64,000 bases of DNA from Teichococcus oryzae (GCF_008386565.1 NZ_VUKA01000001.1:186001-250000), one strand, 5' to 3'. Counted from the first letter of the stretch, positions 16,263 through 25,927 are shown. Numbers and translations are program-made. The notes: generated from the letters alone by a model not told the origin.

Positions 16263-17708
16263 TCACGCTTCCTCCGCGGCCTCCTCCTCCGGGGGCGCGT
16301 CCTTGGCCGGCTTGCGCGCCGCCGCGGCGGCGAGCGGCGCCACCAGATCGGCCAGATGGCCGATTTCCGCCAGGCGCAATCCTTCCGGCCCCTTGCCGGG
16401 AGGGCGGCCGCCGCGCGCCACGCGGCGGGGCAGGGTGGCGGCGGCGAAGCCGAGCTTGGCGGCTTCCCGCAGCCGCAGATCGGTTTGCGCCACCTGCCGG
16501 ACCTCGCCCGACAGCCCGACCTCGCCGAAGAAGACGCGGTCCGGGTCGGTGGGCCGGTCGGTCGCGGCGGACACCAGCGCGGCGGCGACGGCGAGGTCGG
16601 CCGCCGGCTCGTTGATGCGCAGGCCGCCGGCGATGTTCAGGTACACGTCGTTCTGGCCGAGGCTGACGCGGCAGCGGCTTTCCAGCACCGCCATCAGCAT
16701 GGCCAGCCGCCCCGAATCCCATCCCACCACCTGCCGGCGCGGCGAGCCGCCGGAGGCCGAGGGCGAAAGCAGCGCCTGGATCTCCACCAGCACCGGCCGG
16801 GTTCCCTCCATGCCGGCGAACACGGCGCTGCCGGAGATGTTGCCGCGCCGCTCGGCCAGGAACAGGGCGGAAGGGTTGGCCACCTCCATCAGCCCCTTGT
16901 CGGTCATCTCGAAGACGCCGATCTCGTCCGTGGCGCCGAAGCGGTTCTTCACCGCGCGCAGGATGCGGAACTGGTGGCCGCGATCCCCTTCGAAATACAG
17001 CGTGGCGTCCACCATGTGCTCCAGCACGCGCGGGCCGGCCAGCGTCCCCTCCTTGGTGACGTGGCCCACCAGCACCACGGCGAAGTTCCGGGTCTTGGCC
17101 AGCCGCGTCAGCTCGGCGGCGCAGGCGCGCACCTGGCTGACCGTGCCCGGCGCCGAATCGAGGCTGTCCAGCCACACCGTCTGGATCGAATCGATGATCA
17201 CCAGTGTGCAGTCCTGCTCCTCCTCCAGGCTGGCCGCGATGTCGCGCAGGCTGGTGGAGGCGGCGAGGCCGAGCGGGCTGTCCGTCAGGCCGAGGCGAAG
17301 CGCCCGGAGGCGCACCTGGTCGATTGCTTCCTCGCCCGAGATGTAGAGGGTGCGCTTGCCCGCGCTGGCGATGCGCGCGGCGGCCTGCAGCAGGATGGTG
17401 GACTTGCCGATGCCGGGATCGCCGCCCACCAGCACCACGCTGCCGGGCACGAAGCCGCCGCCCAGCACCCGGTCCAGCTCCTCCAGCCCGGTGCGGGTGC
17501 GCGGGGGCGGCGCGGCGCGTCCCTTGAGCCCGACGAACTCGATGGCGCGGCCACCCCGCGACTTTCCGGCAGGGCCTGGGGCACGCGGGGCCTCCGGCTG
17601 TTCCTCGACAATGGTGTTCCATTCGCCGCAGCCATCGCAGCGGCCCTGCCAGCGGGAATGAACAGCACCGCAATTCTGGCAAACAAAGCGCGTGGAGGTT
17701 TTGGCCAT
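16263..17708 (-). CDS. radA: DNA repair protein RadA
   Basis: A 481-residue RecA-like ATPase that promotes branch migration during recombination. The C4 zinc finger is at residues 10-27 (CQNCG and CDGCG), Walker A GDPGIGKST at 96-104, the RadA-specific KNRFG motif follows, and a Lon-like C-terminal domain ends the protein. The start at 17708 gives the standard N-terminus MAKTSTRFVCQNCG; an upstream in-frame ATG at 17822 would add an unrelated extension. No strong ribosome binding site is visible. cvpA follows after 34 bp. Confidence 0.95.
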   Translation of the reverse strand: MAKTSTRFVCQNCGAVHSRWQGRCDGCGEWNTIVEEQPEAPRAPGPAGKSRGGRAIEFVGLKGRAAPPPRTRTGLEELDRVLGGGFVPGSVVLVGGDPGIGKSTILLQAAARIASAGKRTLYISGEEAIDQVRLRALRLGLTDSPLGLAASTSLRDIAASLEEEQDCTLVIIDSIQTVWLDSLDSAPGTVSQVRACAAELTRLAKTRNFAVVLVGHVTKEGTLAGPRVLEHMVDATLYFEGDRGHQFRILRAVKNRFGATDEIGVFEMTDKGLMEVANPSALFLAERRGNISGSAVFAGMEGTRPVLVEIQALLSPSASGGSPRRQVVGWDSGRLAMLMAVLESRCRVSLGQNDVYLNIAGGLRINEPAADLAVAAALVSAATDRPTDPDRVFFGEVGLSGEVRQVAQTDLRLREAAKLGFAAATLPRRVARGGRPPGKGPEGLRLAEIGHLADLVAPLAAAAARKPAKDAPPEEEAAEEA

Positions 17709-18285
17709 GAGCCGGATTCTAGAACAAAACGCGCACGCAGGGTAGGCGACACCGTGTGGCGCGGCTGAAAGAAGGAAGGCCATCGGCCTGTCCATGCCAC
17801 GGGGCCGGAAGCGTGCCACCAAGGCGCCAGCAGAACCCGAACTGCCTTCGGAAGGTCAGTCGCCTCCGCATGAGGGCAGGGAACCAGGGAAGGCCTAGCC
17901 TCCATGCTGCGGCGCAACGCGCGTCGAAGGATAGAATCAAGGCTTGGCGAACAGTGAAGCTCGCGCCATGCTTGAATCGAATGGGTGCTAATACATAGCA
18001 AGAGAAGAAGTTACATGACTGTTTTGTAATGATTTTTCAAAGGATGCTTATTCTGATACCTAAACTCTGACTTTCTCGTGATGAGAAGCCCCTTCAGTTT
18101 GAGAGCGTAAGAGGTAAGGTTCGGCGTACCTTTGGTTGTAGAGATGCAGGATTTGCACGTTTCAATTCTGGACCGTTCTCAATGGCAGATCTTGATGGCG
18201 GCGCCCTGCCGCCCTCCGGACAAGGGTACATGATGCTTGTCCTGCGCGGCGAGGCGGACCCACAAGCGCTTCTGCGGAAGCGGCC
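17709..18285. other. intergenic region with AT-rich core and small open frames
   Basis: A divergent 577-bp gap. The part 17980-18160 is conspicuously AT-rich compared with its surroundings and probably contains the promoter of the sensor kinase. A 35-codon frame (ATG 18182, stop 18287-18289) ends by overlapping the GTG start of the kinase and could be a translated upstream frame; a 29-codon frame at 18144-18233 is also open. Neither has a recognised homologue or a clear ribosome binding site. No RNA gene was recognised. Confidence 0.35.
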
Positions 18286-20913
18286 GTGATCAGCTCGGCC
18301 CGGAATGGCGTGGATGAAGGGCCGCGGCGCCGCGCCAGGGGCCTGCGCCTTTACCTGCTTGCGCTGGTAGGGGCGGTGCTGGTGCCGGCCCTGGCGGGCG
18401 GCATCGCCACGACCTGGCAGTTGTCGGAAGCGCAGCGGGAGCAGGTCGAGGAATCCCTGCGCACCTCCGCGAGCGCCATGGCCGTCGCGCTGGACCGCGA
18501 ATTGGAGGCGCTGCTGGCCAGCGCCGCGGGCCTGGCGAGCTGGCCCGCCCTGCGCCGCAATGCCGCCATCGACTCGGAAATGATGGCCGATTTCTATGCC
18601 CATGCCGCCAGCGTGGCGGCAAGGTATGATGGCTGGGTGTCGGTGGCGCGCGCCGACGGGGGCCGCTTGCTGGACACGCGCCAAAGGCTGGGCAGTGATC
18701 TGCCGCCTGTCGCCGGACGGCTCTGGATCGACCAGGTCCTGACCAGCGGGCGCCCGGCGATCAGCGACATCTTTTTGCCGAATTCCGGCGAGCAGCCGCA
18801 TCTCACGATTTTCGCGCCCGTCCAAAGGAACGGCGACAGGTCGGCTGGCGACCGGAATGACGGGCTGGTGGTGATGCTGGCCTTCAACTCCGTTCATCTG
18901 GCGGATGCCATGATCGGCATGCGTCCGGGCGAGATCTCGGGGCTGGTCCATGCGCTGGAAGGGCGGCTGATTGCCCGTTCCGTCGGCCGGGCGGCGGTCG
19001 GCCAGTCGGTTCCTCTTTGGGCCGCGACTGCCGTCGCCAGCGCTGAAAGCGGGCTGGTGCATGGCACCGCCTCGGACGGGCGGGAGCTGACCACGGCCTT
19101 CCAGCGGCTGGAGCGCCTGCCCTGGGCCGCCGTGGTGGGCATTCCATATGAGCGCTATGTCGCCGCCTGGCGCGCGCCGCTGACGCGCCTGTCCCTGGGG
19201 GGGCTGGCCCTCCTGCTCGCCGGGTTGATCCTGGCCCTGATCGTTTCGCGGCGCCTGCTGCAGCCGATCGGCAGTCTGGCCGCCGAAGCCGAGGCACTGG
19301 CGGCCGGCGGCCCCGCGCCGCAGCTCCACACGCCGGTCGGGGTGGCCGAGTTCGAGGCGCTGCGCCTGGGCCTGCACCGTTCCGCTGAACTGATCCGCAG
19401 CCGTGCCGTGGCGGAAGGGCGGGTGCAGGCGGCCGAGGCGGTGGCGCAGGCGCTGCGGGCCGAGCGCGACCGGGCGCGGCTGTATTTCGACGTGGCGGGG
19501 GTGGTGCTGCTGGTGCTGGGGCCGGATGGCCGGGTGCAGGGCATCAACCGGCGCGGCCTGGAGGTTCTGGGCCTGCGGCATGAGAACGAGGCGATCGGCC
19601 GCGACTGGGTGTCGGAGTTCCTGCCCCTGGCGGCCCGTCCCGCCACGCGCCTGATGTTCGAGCGGATCGCGACCGGGGGTGTCGACATGCTCCCCACGGT
19701 GCATGAAACCTCCGTCCTGCGGGCCGATGGCGAGCAGCGCCTGATCACCTGGCACAACGCCACGCTGCGCGATGCCGATGGGCGGCTGACGGTGATCGTC
19801 GCCTCGGGCGAGGATGTCACCGATTCCCGTGCCGCCGAGGAGCGGCAGGTGATGCTGATGCGGGAGGTGGATCACCGCGCCAAGAACGCCCTGGCCGTGG
19901 TGCAGTCCATCCTGCGCATGACCGAAACCCCCGACCCCGCTGATTTCGCGGCCACGGTGGAAGGCCGGGTCAGCGCCCTGGCGCGTGCTCACACGCTCCT
20001 TGCCTCCGAGAACTGGACCGGGAGCGACCTGCGCCTGCTGATCGAGGCGGAACTGGCGGGCTATGTCGGCGAAGGGCGCGTCAGCATCGGCGGCCCCAGG
20101 GTATGGCTGTCGCCGGAGGCGGTGCAGGCGGCCTCCATGGTGGCGCATGAGCTGACCACCAACGCCATCCGCCATGGGGCGCTGGCCGATCCTGGCGGCC
20201 GCGTTTCCGTGCATTGGGAGGCGACGCCGCAGCAGGGATTGCAGGTGGTCTGGACGGAACATGCCGCTCCGGGCCGGCCGGTCGCGCGTCCCGTGCGGCG
20301 CGGCTTCGGCCTGCGGATGGTGGACGCCACGGTCCGAAGCCAGTTCCGCGGGCGCATCACCTATGACTGGCAGCCGGATGGGCTGCAATGCACCATGACC
20401 ATCGCCGCCGAGCGCCTGTCGCTGCGGGGGCCGATCAATGCGCAGCCCGCCCTGCCGCAGCCCGCGGCCCGCCCGGCCCTGCCACCCGCGGTGCGCCGCA
20501 TCCTGCTGGCGGAAGACGAGCCGCTGGTGGCGATGGAGCTTGAGGCCCAGCTGCGCGGAATGGGCTTCACCGTGACCGGGCCGGCCGCGACGTTGCAGCA
20601 GGCGATGGATCTGGCGGCGTCCGATGGCGAGCTGCTGGCGGCGGTGCTGGATGTCAACCTGGCCGGCCAGGCGGTGTTTCCGGTGGCCGACCTGCTGGTG
20701 CGGCGTGGCGTGCCGGTGGTGTTCGCCACCGGTTACGGCAGCCTGCCCGGCGGCTGGGCGACCAGCGGTGGCCAGGGACGCACCGCGCTGCTGCGCAAGC
20801 CGCTGTCGCGCGGCGCCCTGGCAGCCGCGCTGCGCGAGCTGACCGGCCTGCCCGAAAGCGGCAGCGACGAAGCCGGCGGAACCGCCATGCTGCGGTTGCA
20901 GGAACGTGCCTGA
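18286..20913 (+). CDS. membrane hybrid sensor histidine kinase (HWE/HisKA_2 type) with C-terminal receiver
   Basis: An 875-residue protein. A first membrane helix at about residues 20-45 (LYLLALVGAVLVPALAGG) and a second at about 305-325 bracket a periplasmic Cache-like sensor. A HAMP-like linker, a PAS domain (about 395-520) and a HisKA_2/HWE dimerisation motif EVDHRAKNALAVVQ follow, with phosphoacceptor His530. The HATPase domain has the HELTTNAIRHGAL N-box and RGFGLRMVD. The C-terminus is a receiver domain starting RRILLAEDEP, with phospho-Asp789 (VLDVNLAG) and a late Lys in LRKPLSRG. The start is GTG with GGAAG upstream. HWE kinases in alphaproteobacteria often feed general stress or light responses, but no response regulator or NepR/PhyR gene is adjacent. 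The signal is unknown. Confidence 0.88.
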   Translation: MISSARNGVDEGPRRRARGLRLYLLALVGAVLVPALAGGIATTWQLSEAQREQVEESLRTSASAMAVALDRELEALLASAAGLASWPALRRNAAIDSEMMADFYAHAASVAARYDGWVSVARADGGRLLDTRQRLGSDLPPVAGRLWIDQVLTSGRPAISDIFLPNSGEQPHLTIFAPVQRNGDRSAGDRNDGLVVMLAFNSVHLADAMIGMRPGEISGLVHALEGRLIARSVGRAAVGQSVPLWAATAVASAESGLVHGTASDGRELTTAFQRLERLPWAAVVGIPYERYVAAWRAPLTRLSLGGLALLLAGLILALIVSRRLLQPIGSLAAEAEALAAGGPAPQLHTPVGVAEFEALRLGLHRSAELIRSRAVAEGRVQAAEAVAQALRAERDRARLYFDVAGVVLLVLGPDGRVQGINRRGLEVLGLRHENEAIGRDWVSEFLPLAARPATRLMFERIATGGVDMLPTVHETSVLRADGEQRLITWHNATLRDADGRLTVIVASGEDVTDSRAAEERQVMLMREVDHRAKNALAVVQSILRMTETPDPADFAATVEGRVSALARAHTLLASENWTGSDLRLLIEAELAGYVGEGRVSIGGPRVWLSPEAVQAASMVAHELTTNAIRHGALADPGGRVSVHWEATPQQGLQVVWTEHAAPGRPVARPVRRGFGLRMVDATVRSQFRGRITYDWQPDGLQCTMTIAAERLSLRGPINAQPALPQPAARPALPPAVRRILLAEDEPLVAMELEAQLRGMGFTVTGPAATLQQAMDLAASDGELLAAVLDVNLAGQAVFPVADLLVRRGVPVVFATGYGSLPGGWATSGGQGRTALLRKPLSRGALAAALRELTGLPESGSDEAGGTAMLRLQERA

Positions 20914-20974
20914 GGGACGTGCCTGAGGAAGACGCCTGAGGCACCGGCTGCCTGGCCCGGCCGGCGGCCTGATC

Positions 20975-21751
20975 CTATTTCCGCAATTCCATCTGGATCG
21001 GGCCTTCGCGCTCGCCGCGGGCGAACTGATCCACCAGCGGGTTGCCGGTTTCGCCGAGCGCCGAGGCGGCGCCGGTCCAGACAATGCGCCCCTTGTGGAT
21101 CATCGCCGCCTTGGTGCCGATGCGCCGGGCGCTGGCCATGTCATGGGTGATCGACACGGCTGTGGCGCCCAGGCGCTCCACCACATCGACGATCAGCCCG
21201 TCGATCACCGCGCCCATGATGGGGTCGAGGCCGGTGGTCGGCTCGTCGAAGAAGATGATGTCCGGCTCGGCGGCGATGGCGCGCGCCAGGCCCACACGCT
21301 TCTGCATGCCGCCCGACAGCTCATTGGGCGAAAGGTCGCCCACCGATGCGGCGAGGCCGACCTGGGCCAGCACCTCGGCCGCCTTGTCGCGCGCCTGGGC
21401 GCGGGTGATGCGCTTCTGCGCCAGGAGCTTGAAGCAGACATTCTCCCAGACGGGCAGGCTGTCGAACAACGCCGCGTTCTGGAACAGCATCCCGGTGCGG
21501 TCGAGCAGCGCCTCGCGGTCGCGCCGGCCCATGGCCAGCACGTTCCGGCCGTCGATCTCGATGGTGCCTGCGTCGGGCTGGATCAGCCCGAGGATGCACT
21601 TGATGGTGACCGACTTGCCGGAGCCGGAGCCGCCCAGGATCACCATCCCCTGGCCGGGCTGCACGTCCAGGTCGACGCCATCCAGCACCAGCTTGTCGCC
21701 GAAGCGCTTGGTGAGGCCGCGCAGGCGGATCTTGGGGTTGGTGGTGTGCAT
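20975..21751 (-). CDS. mlaF: Mla-type ABC transporter ATP-binding protein
   Basis: A 258-residue ATPase. Walker A GGSGSGKS is at residues 40-47, the signature LSGGMQKRVGLARA at 145-158, and the Walker B end FFDEPTTGLDP follows; GGMQKR with GLDP is typical of MlaF/Ttg2A. It energises phospholipid transfer between outer and inner membranes with the MlaE permease. Its ATG (21749-21751) overlaps the mlaE stop, so the two are translationally coupled. No MlaD (MCE-domain) gene follows; the downstream gene is the histidine kinase on the other strand. Confidence 0.9.
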   Translation of the reverse strand: MHTTNPKIRLRGLTKRFGDKLVLDGVDLDVQPGQGMVILGGSGSGKSVTIKCILGLIQPDAGTIEIDGRNVLAMGRRDREALLDRTGMLFQNAALFDSLPVWENVCFKLLAQKRITRAQARDKAAEVLAQVGLAASVGDLSPNELSGGMQKRVGLARAIAAEPDIIFFDEPTTGLDPIMGAVIDGLIVDVVERLGATAVSITHDMASARRIGTKAAMIHKGRIVWTGAASALGETGNPLVDQFARGEREGPIQMELRK

Positions 21752-22533
21752 CAGCCGAAGAACATCGCCGTGACCACGTAGTCCAGCGCCAGGATCAGGA
21801 TGGAGGAGGACACCACGGCCATGGTGGTGGCGGCGCCCACGCCCTGCGCGCCGCCCCGGCTGGTGTAGCCGCTCCAGCAGCCCATCAGCGTGATGACGAA
21901 GCCGAACACGGCGGCCTTCACCAGGCCGGAGAACACGTCCTCGAACTGGACGAAGTTGATCGTGTTGGTCAGGTAGCTGGCCGAGGAGAAGCCGAGCTGG
22001 GTGGTGCCGATCAGCCAGCCGCCCATGACGCCCAGGATATCGGCCACCACCACCAGCAGGGGCATGGCCAGCGTCCCGGCGGCCAGCCTCGGCGCCACCA
22101 GGTACTTCATCGGGTTGGTGGACAGGGTGGTCAGGGCGTCGATCTGGTCGGTGACGCGCATGGTGCCGATCTCGGCGGCGAAGGCGGCGCCGATGCGGCC
22201 GGCCACCATCAGTCCGGCCAGCACCGGCCCCAGCTCCCGCGTGATGGATAGCACCACCACGTTGGCGATCGCGCTCTCGGCGCCGAAGCGGGAAAAGCCG
22301 GAATAGGATTGCAGCGCCAGCACCATGCCGGTGAACACCGCCGTCAGCGCCACCACCGGCAGCGAGAAATAGGCGATCTCGACGAAGGCGCGGGCGAACA
22401 TGCGCGGGTAGAAGGGCGGCCGCAGCAGATGCGACAGCGCTTCCGCGGCGAACAGGGTGAGGGCGCCGACCTGCCGGCAGGCCGCGAGCGCGGCCCCGCC
22501 GATCAGGGCCAGGAAAGACAGCGGATTGAGCAA
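21751..22533 (-). CDS. mlaE: MlaE family lipid-transport permease
   Basis: A 260-residue integral membrane protein of the MlaE family. Conserved stretches are FTGMVLALQSYSGFSRFG, ITRELGPVLAGLMVAGRIG with AAFAAEIGTMRVTDQIDAL, and the late MGCWSGYTSRGGAQGVG. It has five to six hydrophobic segments. It is the inner-membrane channel of the intermembrane phospholipid transport system, driven by the coupled mlaF. The apparent start is TTG at 22533, 15 bp after the alr stop; an in-frame stop lies just upstream, so a longer form is excluded. Confidence 0.9.
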   Translation of the reverse strand: MLNPLSFLALIGGAALAACRQVGALTLFAAEALSHLLRPPFYPRMFARAFVEIAYFSLPVVALTAVFTGMVLALQSYSGFSRFGAESAIANVVVLSITRELGPVLAGLMVAGRIGAAFAAEIGTMRVTDQIDALTTLSTNPMKYLVAPRLAAGTLAMPLLVVVADILGVMGGWLIGTTQLGFSSASYLTNTINFVQFEDVFSGLVKAAVFGFVITLMGCWSGYTSRGGAQGVGAATTMAVVSSSILILALDYVVTAMFFG

Positions 22534-22548
22534 ATCAGTGATGCCGCA

Positions 22549-23619
22549 TCATGCCGTGATGTAGCGCCGCGCGTAGCGGGCGCCGAGCGCCGTCAGGACT
22601 TCATAGCCGATGGTGCCCGCCAGCGCGGCCACGGCATCCGGCGTCTGCTCCGGGCCGATCAGCTCCACGCGATCGCCCACGGCGAGGTCAGGCACGTCGG
22701 TGACGTCGAGGGTGATCAGGTCCATGGATACGCGGCCCACCAGTTGCACGGTGCGGCCGGCGGCCACCGCGAGGCCCCGGCCGGACAGGGCGCGAAGGTA
22801 GCCATCGGCATAGCCGGCCGCAATGGTGGCGATCCGGCTGTCACGTTTCGCCATCCAGGTGGCGCCATAGCCCACCGTGGCGCCGGCCCGCACCTGGCGG
22901 ATCTGCAGCACCGGCACGGACAGGCGGAGCACGCAGCGCATCGGGTTGGGATGCCCGGGTGTGGGGTTCAGCCCGTAAAGCGCGGCGCCAGGGCGGGCGA
23001 GGTCGGATTCGAAGGCCTCCCCGAGGAACAGACCAGAGGAATTGGCGAAGGAGCGCGGCACGCCCGGCAGCATCGCCGCCATCTCGTTGAAGCGGCGCGC
23101 CTGCACGGCATTGAGCGGATGATCCGGCTCATCGGCGCAGGCGAGGTGGGTCATGACATGGCGGAGGCCGAGGGCGGACAGGTCGCCCGCCTCGCCCAGC
23201 TCGCGCGCATCGAGGCCGAGACGCTCCATGCCGGTGTCGATGTGCAGGATGGCGCCCCTTGTGCCGGCGGCGCGATGCGCGGCGAGGTCCTGCGGCGTGT
23301 TGATCACCGGCGTCAGCCCGGCGCCGCCATCCGCCCCGGGCGGAAAGCCGCCCAGCACGGCGATCATCGGCCCCTGACTGAGGGCGCGGCGAAGGGCGAT
23401 GCCTTCCGAAAGCTGCGCCACGAAGAAGTTCCAGCAACTCGCGGACGCCAGCGCCTTGGCCACCGCGGCCGCGCCGAGGCCGTAGCCATCCGCCTTCACC
23501 ACGCCGGCCACGGGGCCGCTCTGATGGCGCTCGCACAAATCGTGCCAATTGGCCACCAGGGCGCCGAGGTCGATCAGCAGCTCGCCGGCACGGCCCCCTT
23601 CCACCGGATCAATAGCCAT
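22549..23619 (-). CDS. alr: alanine racemase
   Basis: A 356-residue PLP enzyme making D-alanine for peptidoglycan. Lys42 in GVVKADGYGLG binds the cofactor and Tyr251 in VGYGATW is the opposing catalytic base; HIDTGMERLG and ARPGAALYG are further signatures. The start at 23619 has GGAGG 5 bases upstream, whereas the ATG at 23634 has none. It overlaps the 3' end of dnaB by 11 bp, the common alphaproteobacterial order rplI-dnaB-alr-radA, except that radA lies elsewhere in this window. Confidence 0.94.
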   Translation of the reverse strand: MAIDPVEGGRAGELLIDLGALVANWHDLCERHQSGPVAGVVKADGYGLGAAAVAKALASASCWNFFVAQLSEGIALRRALSQGPMIAVLGGFPPGADGGAGLTPVINTPQDLAAHRAAGTRGAILHIDTGMERLGLDARELGEAGDLSALGLRHVMTHLACADEPDHPLNAVQARRFNEMAAMLPGVPRSFANSSGLFLGEAFESDLARPGAALYGLNPTPGHPNPMRCVLRLSVPVLQIRQVRAGATVGYGATWMAKRDSRIATIAAGYADGYLRALSGRGLAVAAGRTVQLVGRVSMDLITLDVTDVPDLAVGDRVELIGPEQTPDAVAALAGTIGYEVLTALGARYARRYITA

Positions 23620-25123
23620 CCGCCCCTCCGCCATGGGTGATGTCGAGGTCGCCGAAGCGGGTGAACTCGGCCTCGAAGAAGAGGGGGATGGTGCCGGTGG
23701 GGCCGTGGCGCTGCTTGGCGACGATCAGGTCAGCGCGGTTATAGGCCTTCTCCATCCGGTCCCGCCAGGAGGTGTGGGCGGCCTCGAACTTCTCCATGTT
23801 GTCGAAGGCGGTCTGCTTCGGCTCCTGCATCTTCAGGTAATAATCGTCGCGATAGACGAACATGACCATGTCGGCGTCCTGCTCGATGGAGCCGGATTCG
23901 CGCAGGTCGGAAAGCTGCGGGCGCTTGTCCTCGCGGTTCTCCACCTGGCGCGACAGCTGCGACAGCGCGATCACCGGCACCGCCAGCTCCTTGGCGATGG
24001 CCTTGAGCCCCTGGGTGATCTGGCTGATCTCCTGCACCCGGTTCTCCGGCCGCGATCCGGCGGCGGGGCGCATCAGCTGAAGATAGTCCACCACGATCAG
24101 GTCGAGGCCGCGCGTGCGCTTGATGCGCCGGCAGCGTGTGCGCAGCGCCGAGATGGTGATGGCCGGCGTGTCATCGATGAAGAGCGGCAGGCGGGCCAGC
24201 TCGCGGCTGACTTCCACGAAGCGGTCGAAGTCCCGCTGCTGGATCTCGCCGCGGCGGATGCGGTCGCCGGAAACCCGCGCTTCCTCGGACAACAGGCGGG
24301 TGGCGAGCTGGTCGGCGCTCATTTCCAGCGAGAAGATGGCGCAGCCGCCCTTCGGCACGGCGCCGGGGCCGTGCTCGTCCTCGGCCGCGCGCAGCAGAGA
24401 CTTGGCGGCGCCGAAGGCCACCTTCGTGGCCAGCGCCGTCTTGCCCATGCCGGGGCGCCCGGCGAGGATCACGAGGTCCGAGGGATGCAGCCCGCCGGTC
24501 TTGGCATCGAGGTCCCGCAGGCCGGAAGGCAGGCCGGACACGCCGCCGCCGCTGCTGAAGGCCTTTTCCGCCAGGGACACGGCGTCGGTCAGCGCGCGGC
24601 CGAAGGTGACGAAGCCCCCCTCGCTGCCGCCATCCTTGGCCAGGTCGAACAACGCCTGCTCGGCGGCTTCCAGCTGTTCCTTGGCGTCCAGCTCGGCCTC
24701 GGCGCCGAAGGCACGGTTCACCACCGTTTCGCCAAGATCAATCAGCTGCCGGCGCAGCCAGGCGTCATGGATGACGCGGCCATATTCACCGGCATTGATG
24801 ATGCCGACCATGGCCGACAGCAGCTGCGCCAGATAAGCGGAGCCGCCGACCTCAGCCAGGGCGCCGGAATGCTCGAACTCGGCGCGCAGCGTCACCGCAT
24901 CGGCGAGTTGCCCGGCCTCGATTCGGCGCTGGATGGCGGCGAAGATGCGGCCATGCACGGCATCGGCGAAATGCTCGGCGGCGAGGAATTCCGAGACCCG
25001 CTCATAGGCCTTGTTGTTGGCGAGCAGGGCGCCCAGCAGCGCCTGCTCAGCCTGGGCATTGGAAGGGGGAAGACGCTGGGAAAGGCCGAGCATCCCCTCG
25101 CCGGGGGCGGACACGCTGTTCAT
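23609..25123 (-). CDS. dnaB: replicative DNA helicase
   Basis: A 504-residue hexameric helicase. The N-terminal DnaB domain starts RLPPSNAQAEQALLGALL; after the linker the RecA-like motor has Walker A GRPGMGKT (222-229), the H1a FSLEMS motif, IVVDYLQLM (Walker B) and ALSQLSRQVENR. It unwinds DNA at the fork and recruits primase. No intein is present. It overlaps alr by 11 bp and lies 234 bp downstream of rplI, separated by a hairpin terminator. Confidence 0.96.
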   Translation of the reverse strand: MNSVSAPGEGMLGLSQRLPPSNAQAEQALLGALLANNKAYERVSEFLAAEHFADAVHGRIFAAIQRRIEAGQLADAVTLRAEFEHSGALAEVGGSAYLAQLLSAMVGIINAGEYGRVIHDAWLRRQLIDLGETVVNRAFGAEAELDAKEQLEAAEQALFDLAKDGGSEGGFVTFGRALTDAVSLAEKAFSSGGGVSGLPSGLRDLDAKTGGLHPSDLVILAGRPGMGKTALATKVAFGAAKSLLRAAEDEHGPGAVPKGGCAIFSLEMSADQLATRLLSEEARVSGDRIRRGEIQQRDFDRFVEVSRELARLPLFIDDTPAITISALRTRCRRIKRTRGLDLIVVDYLQLMRPAAGSRPENRVQEISQITQGLKAIAKELAVPVIALSQLSRQVENREDKRPQLSDLRESGSIEQDADMVMFVYRDDYYLKMQEPKQTAFDNMEKFEAAHTSWRDRMEKAYNRADLIVAKQRHGPTGTIPLFFEAEFTRFGDLDITHGGGADGY

Positions 25124-25285
25124 GCCGCCATACTAGCCCCGCCCGTCGGGCAGGGGCGAGGCTCCGCCTGTGGATAGCGGGGATGAAAGCCGGGGTGTGT
25201 CCCCCGGGCCTCATCCAGGCGGCGGAAGGTGGCCGTGTGGCCGCATCAACGGCCCCGGTCAGCGCGGCCCGGCGGTTCAGCAACG

Positions 25286-25315
25286 GGAAAGGGCGCCCCG
25301 AGGGACGCCCTTTCC
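25286..25315 (-). terminator. intrinsic terminator after rplI
   Basis: GGAAAGGGCG and CGCCCTTTCC form a perfect 10-bp stem with a 10-base loop between rplI and dnaB. It follows rplI on the minus strand by about 40 bases and probably ends most rpsF-rplI transcripts; no long T-run is present beyond the stem. Confidence 0.65.
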
Positions 25316-25357
25316 GCATTCAGATGAAGCCCCGGGCAGGCCGGGACAGGGGAAGGA

Positions 25358-25927
25358 TCACTCTTCCGTGGCGGCGCCCAGGTCGGACAGCTCGGCGGCC
25401 AGCTCGGCCTCCAGGCTTTCCTCCTCGGCCTGCTGCTCGGCGCGCACATCTTCGCCGCGCGCCTGCTTCTCCGCTTCCTCCGGGGAGCGGGCGACGTTCA
25501 CCTGCACCGGCAGCGACACTTCCGGATGCAGCTCGACCTTCACCGTGGTGATGCCCACGGTCTTGATCGGCTGCTCCAGCAGCACCTGGCTGCGGTTGAT
25601 GGTGAGGCCGGCTTCCTTGCAGGCCTCGGCGATGTCGCGGCCCGAAACGGAGCCGTACAGGCCGCCCGACTCGCCGGCGGAGCGGATCAGAACGACGGTC
25701 AGGCCGTCCATGCGCTCCGCCACGCGCTCGGCTTCCTCGCGGCGCTTCAGGTTCTGGGCTTCCAGCTGGGCGCGCTCGCGCTCGAACCGGGCCAGGTTGT
25801 CCTTGTTGGCGCGGATCGCCTTGCCCTGGGGAAGCAGGAAGTTGCGAGCGTAGCCTGGGCGGACCTTCACCAGCTCGCCCATCTGGCCGAGCTTGTCGAC
25901 CCGCTGCATCAGGATGACTTCGATCAT
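25358..25927 (-). CDS. rplI: 50S ribosomal protein L9
   Basis: A 189-residue ribosomal protein. The start [36 protein letters not shown] is the L9 signature, followed by the long connecting helix and the C-terminal domain. The last ~40 residues are an acidic Glu/Ala-rich tail beyond the usual ~150-residue length. It is the last gene of the rpsF-rpsR-DUF2232-rplI cluster, 16 bp after DUF2232. Confidence 0.96.
   Translation of the reverse strand: MIEVILMQRVDKLGQMGELVKVRPGYARNFLLPQGKAIRANKDNLARFERERAQLEAQNLKRREEAERVAERMDGLTVVLIRSAGESGGLYGSVSGRDIAEACKEAGLTINRSQVLLEQPIKTVGITTVKVELHPEVSLPVQVNVARSPEEAEKQARGEDVRAEQQAEEESLEAELAAELSDLGAATEE

Noticed and set aside
17719-17940. 73-codon minus-strand frame upstream of radA
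   Set aside because: Arg/Trp/Leu-rich without a recognisable domain or ribosome binding site, and it lies in a promoter region.
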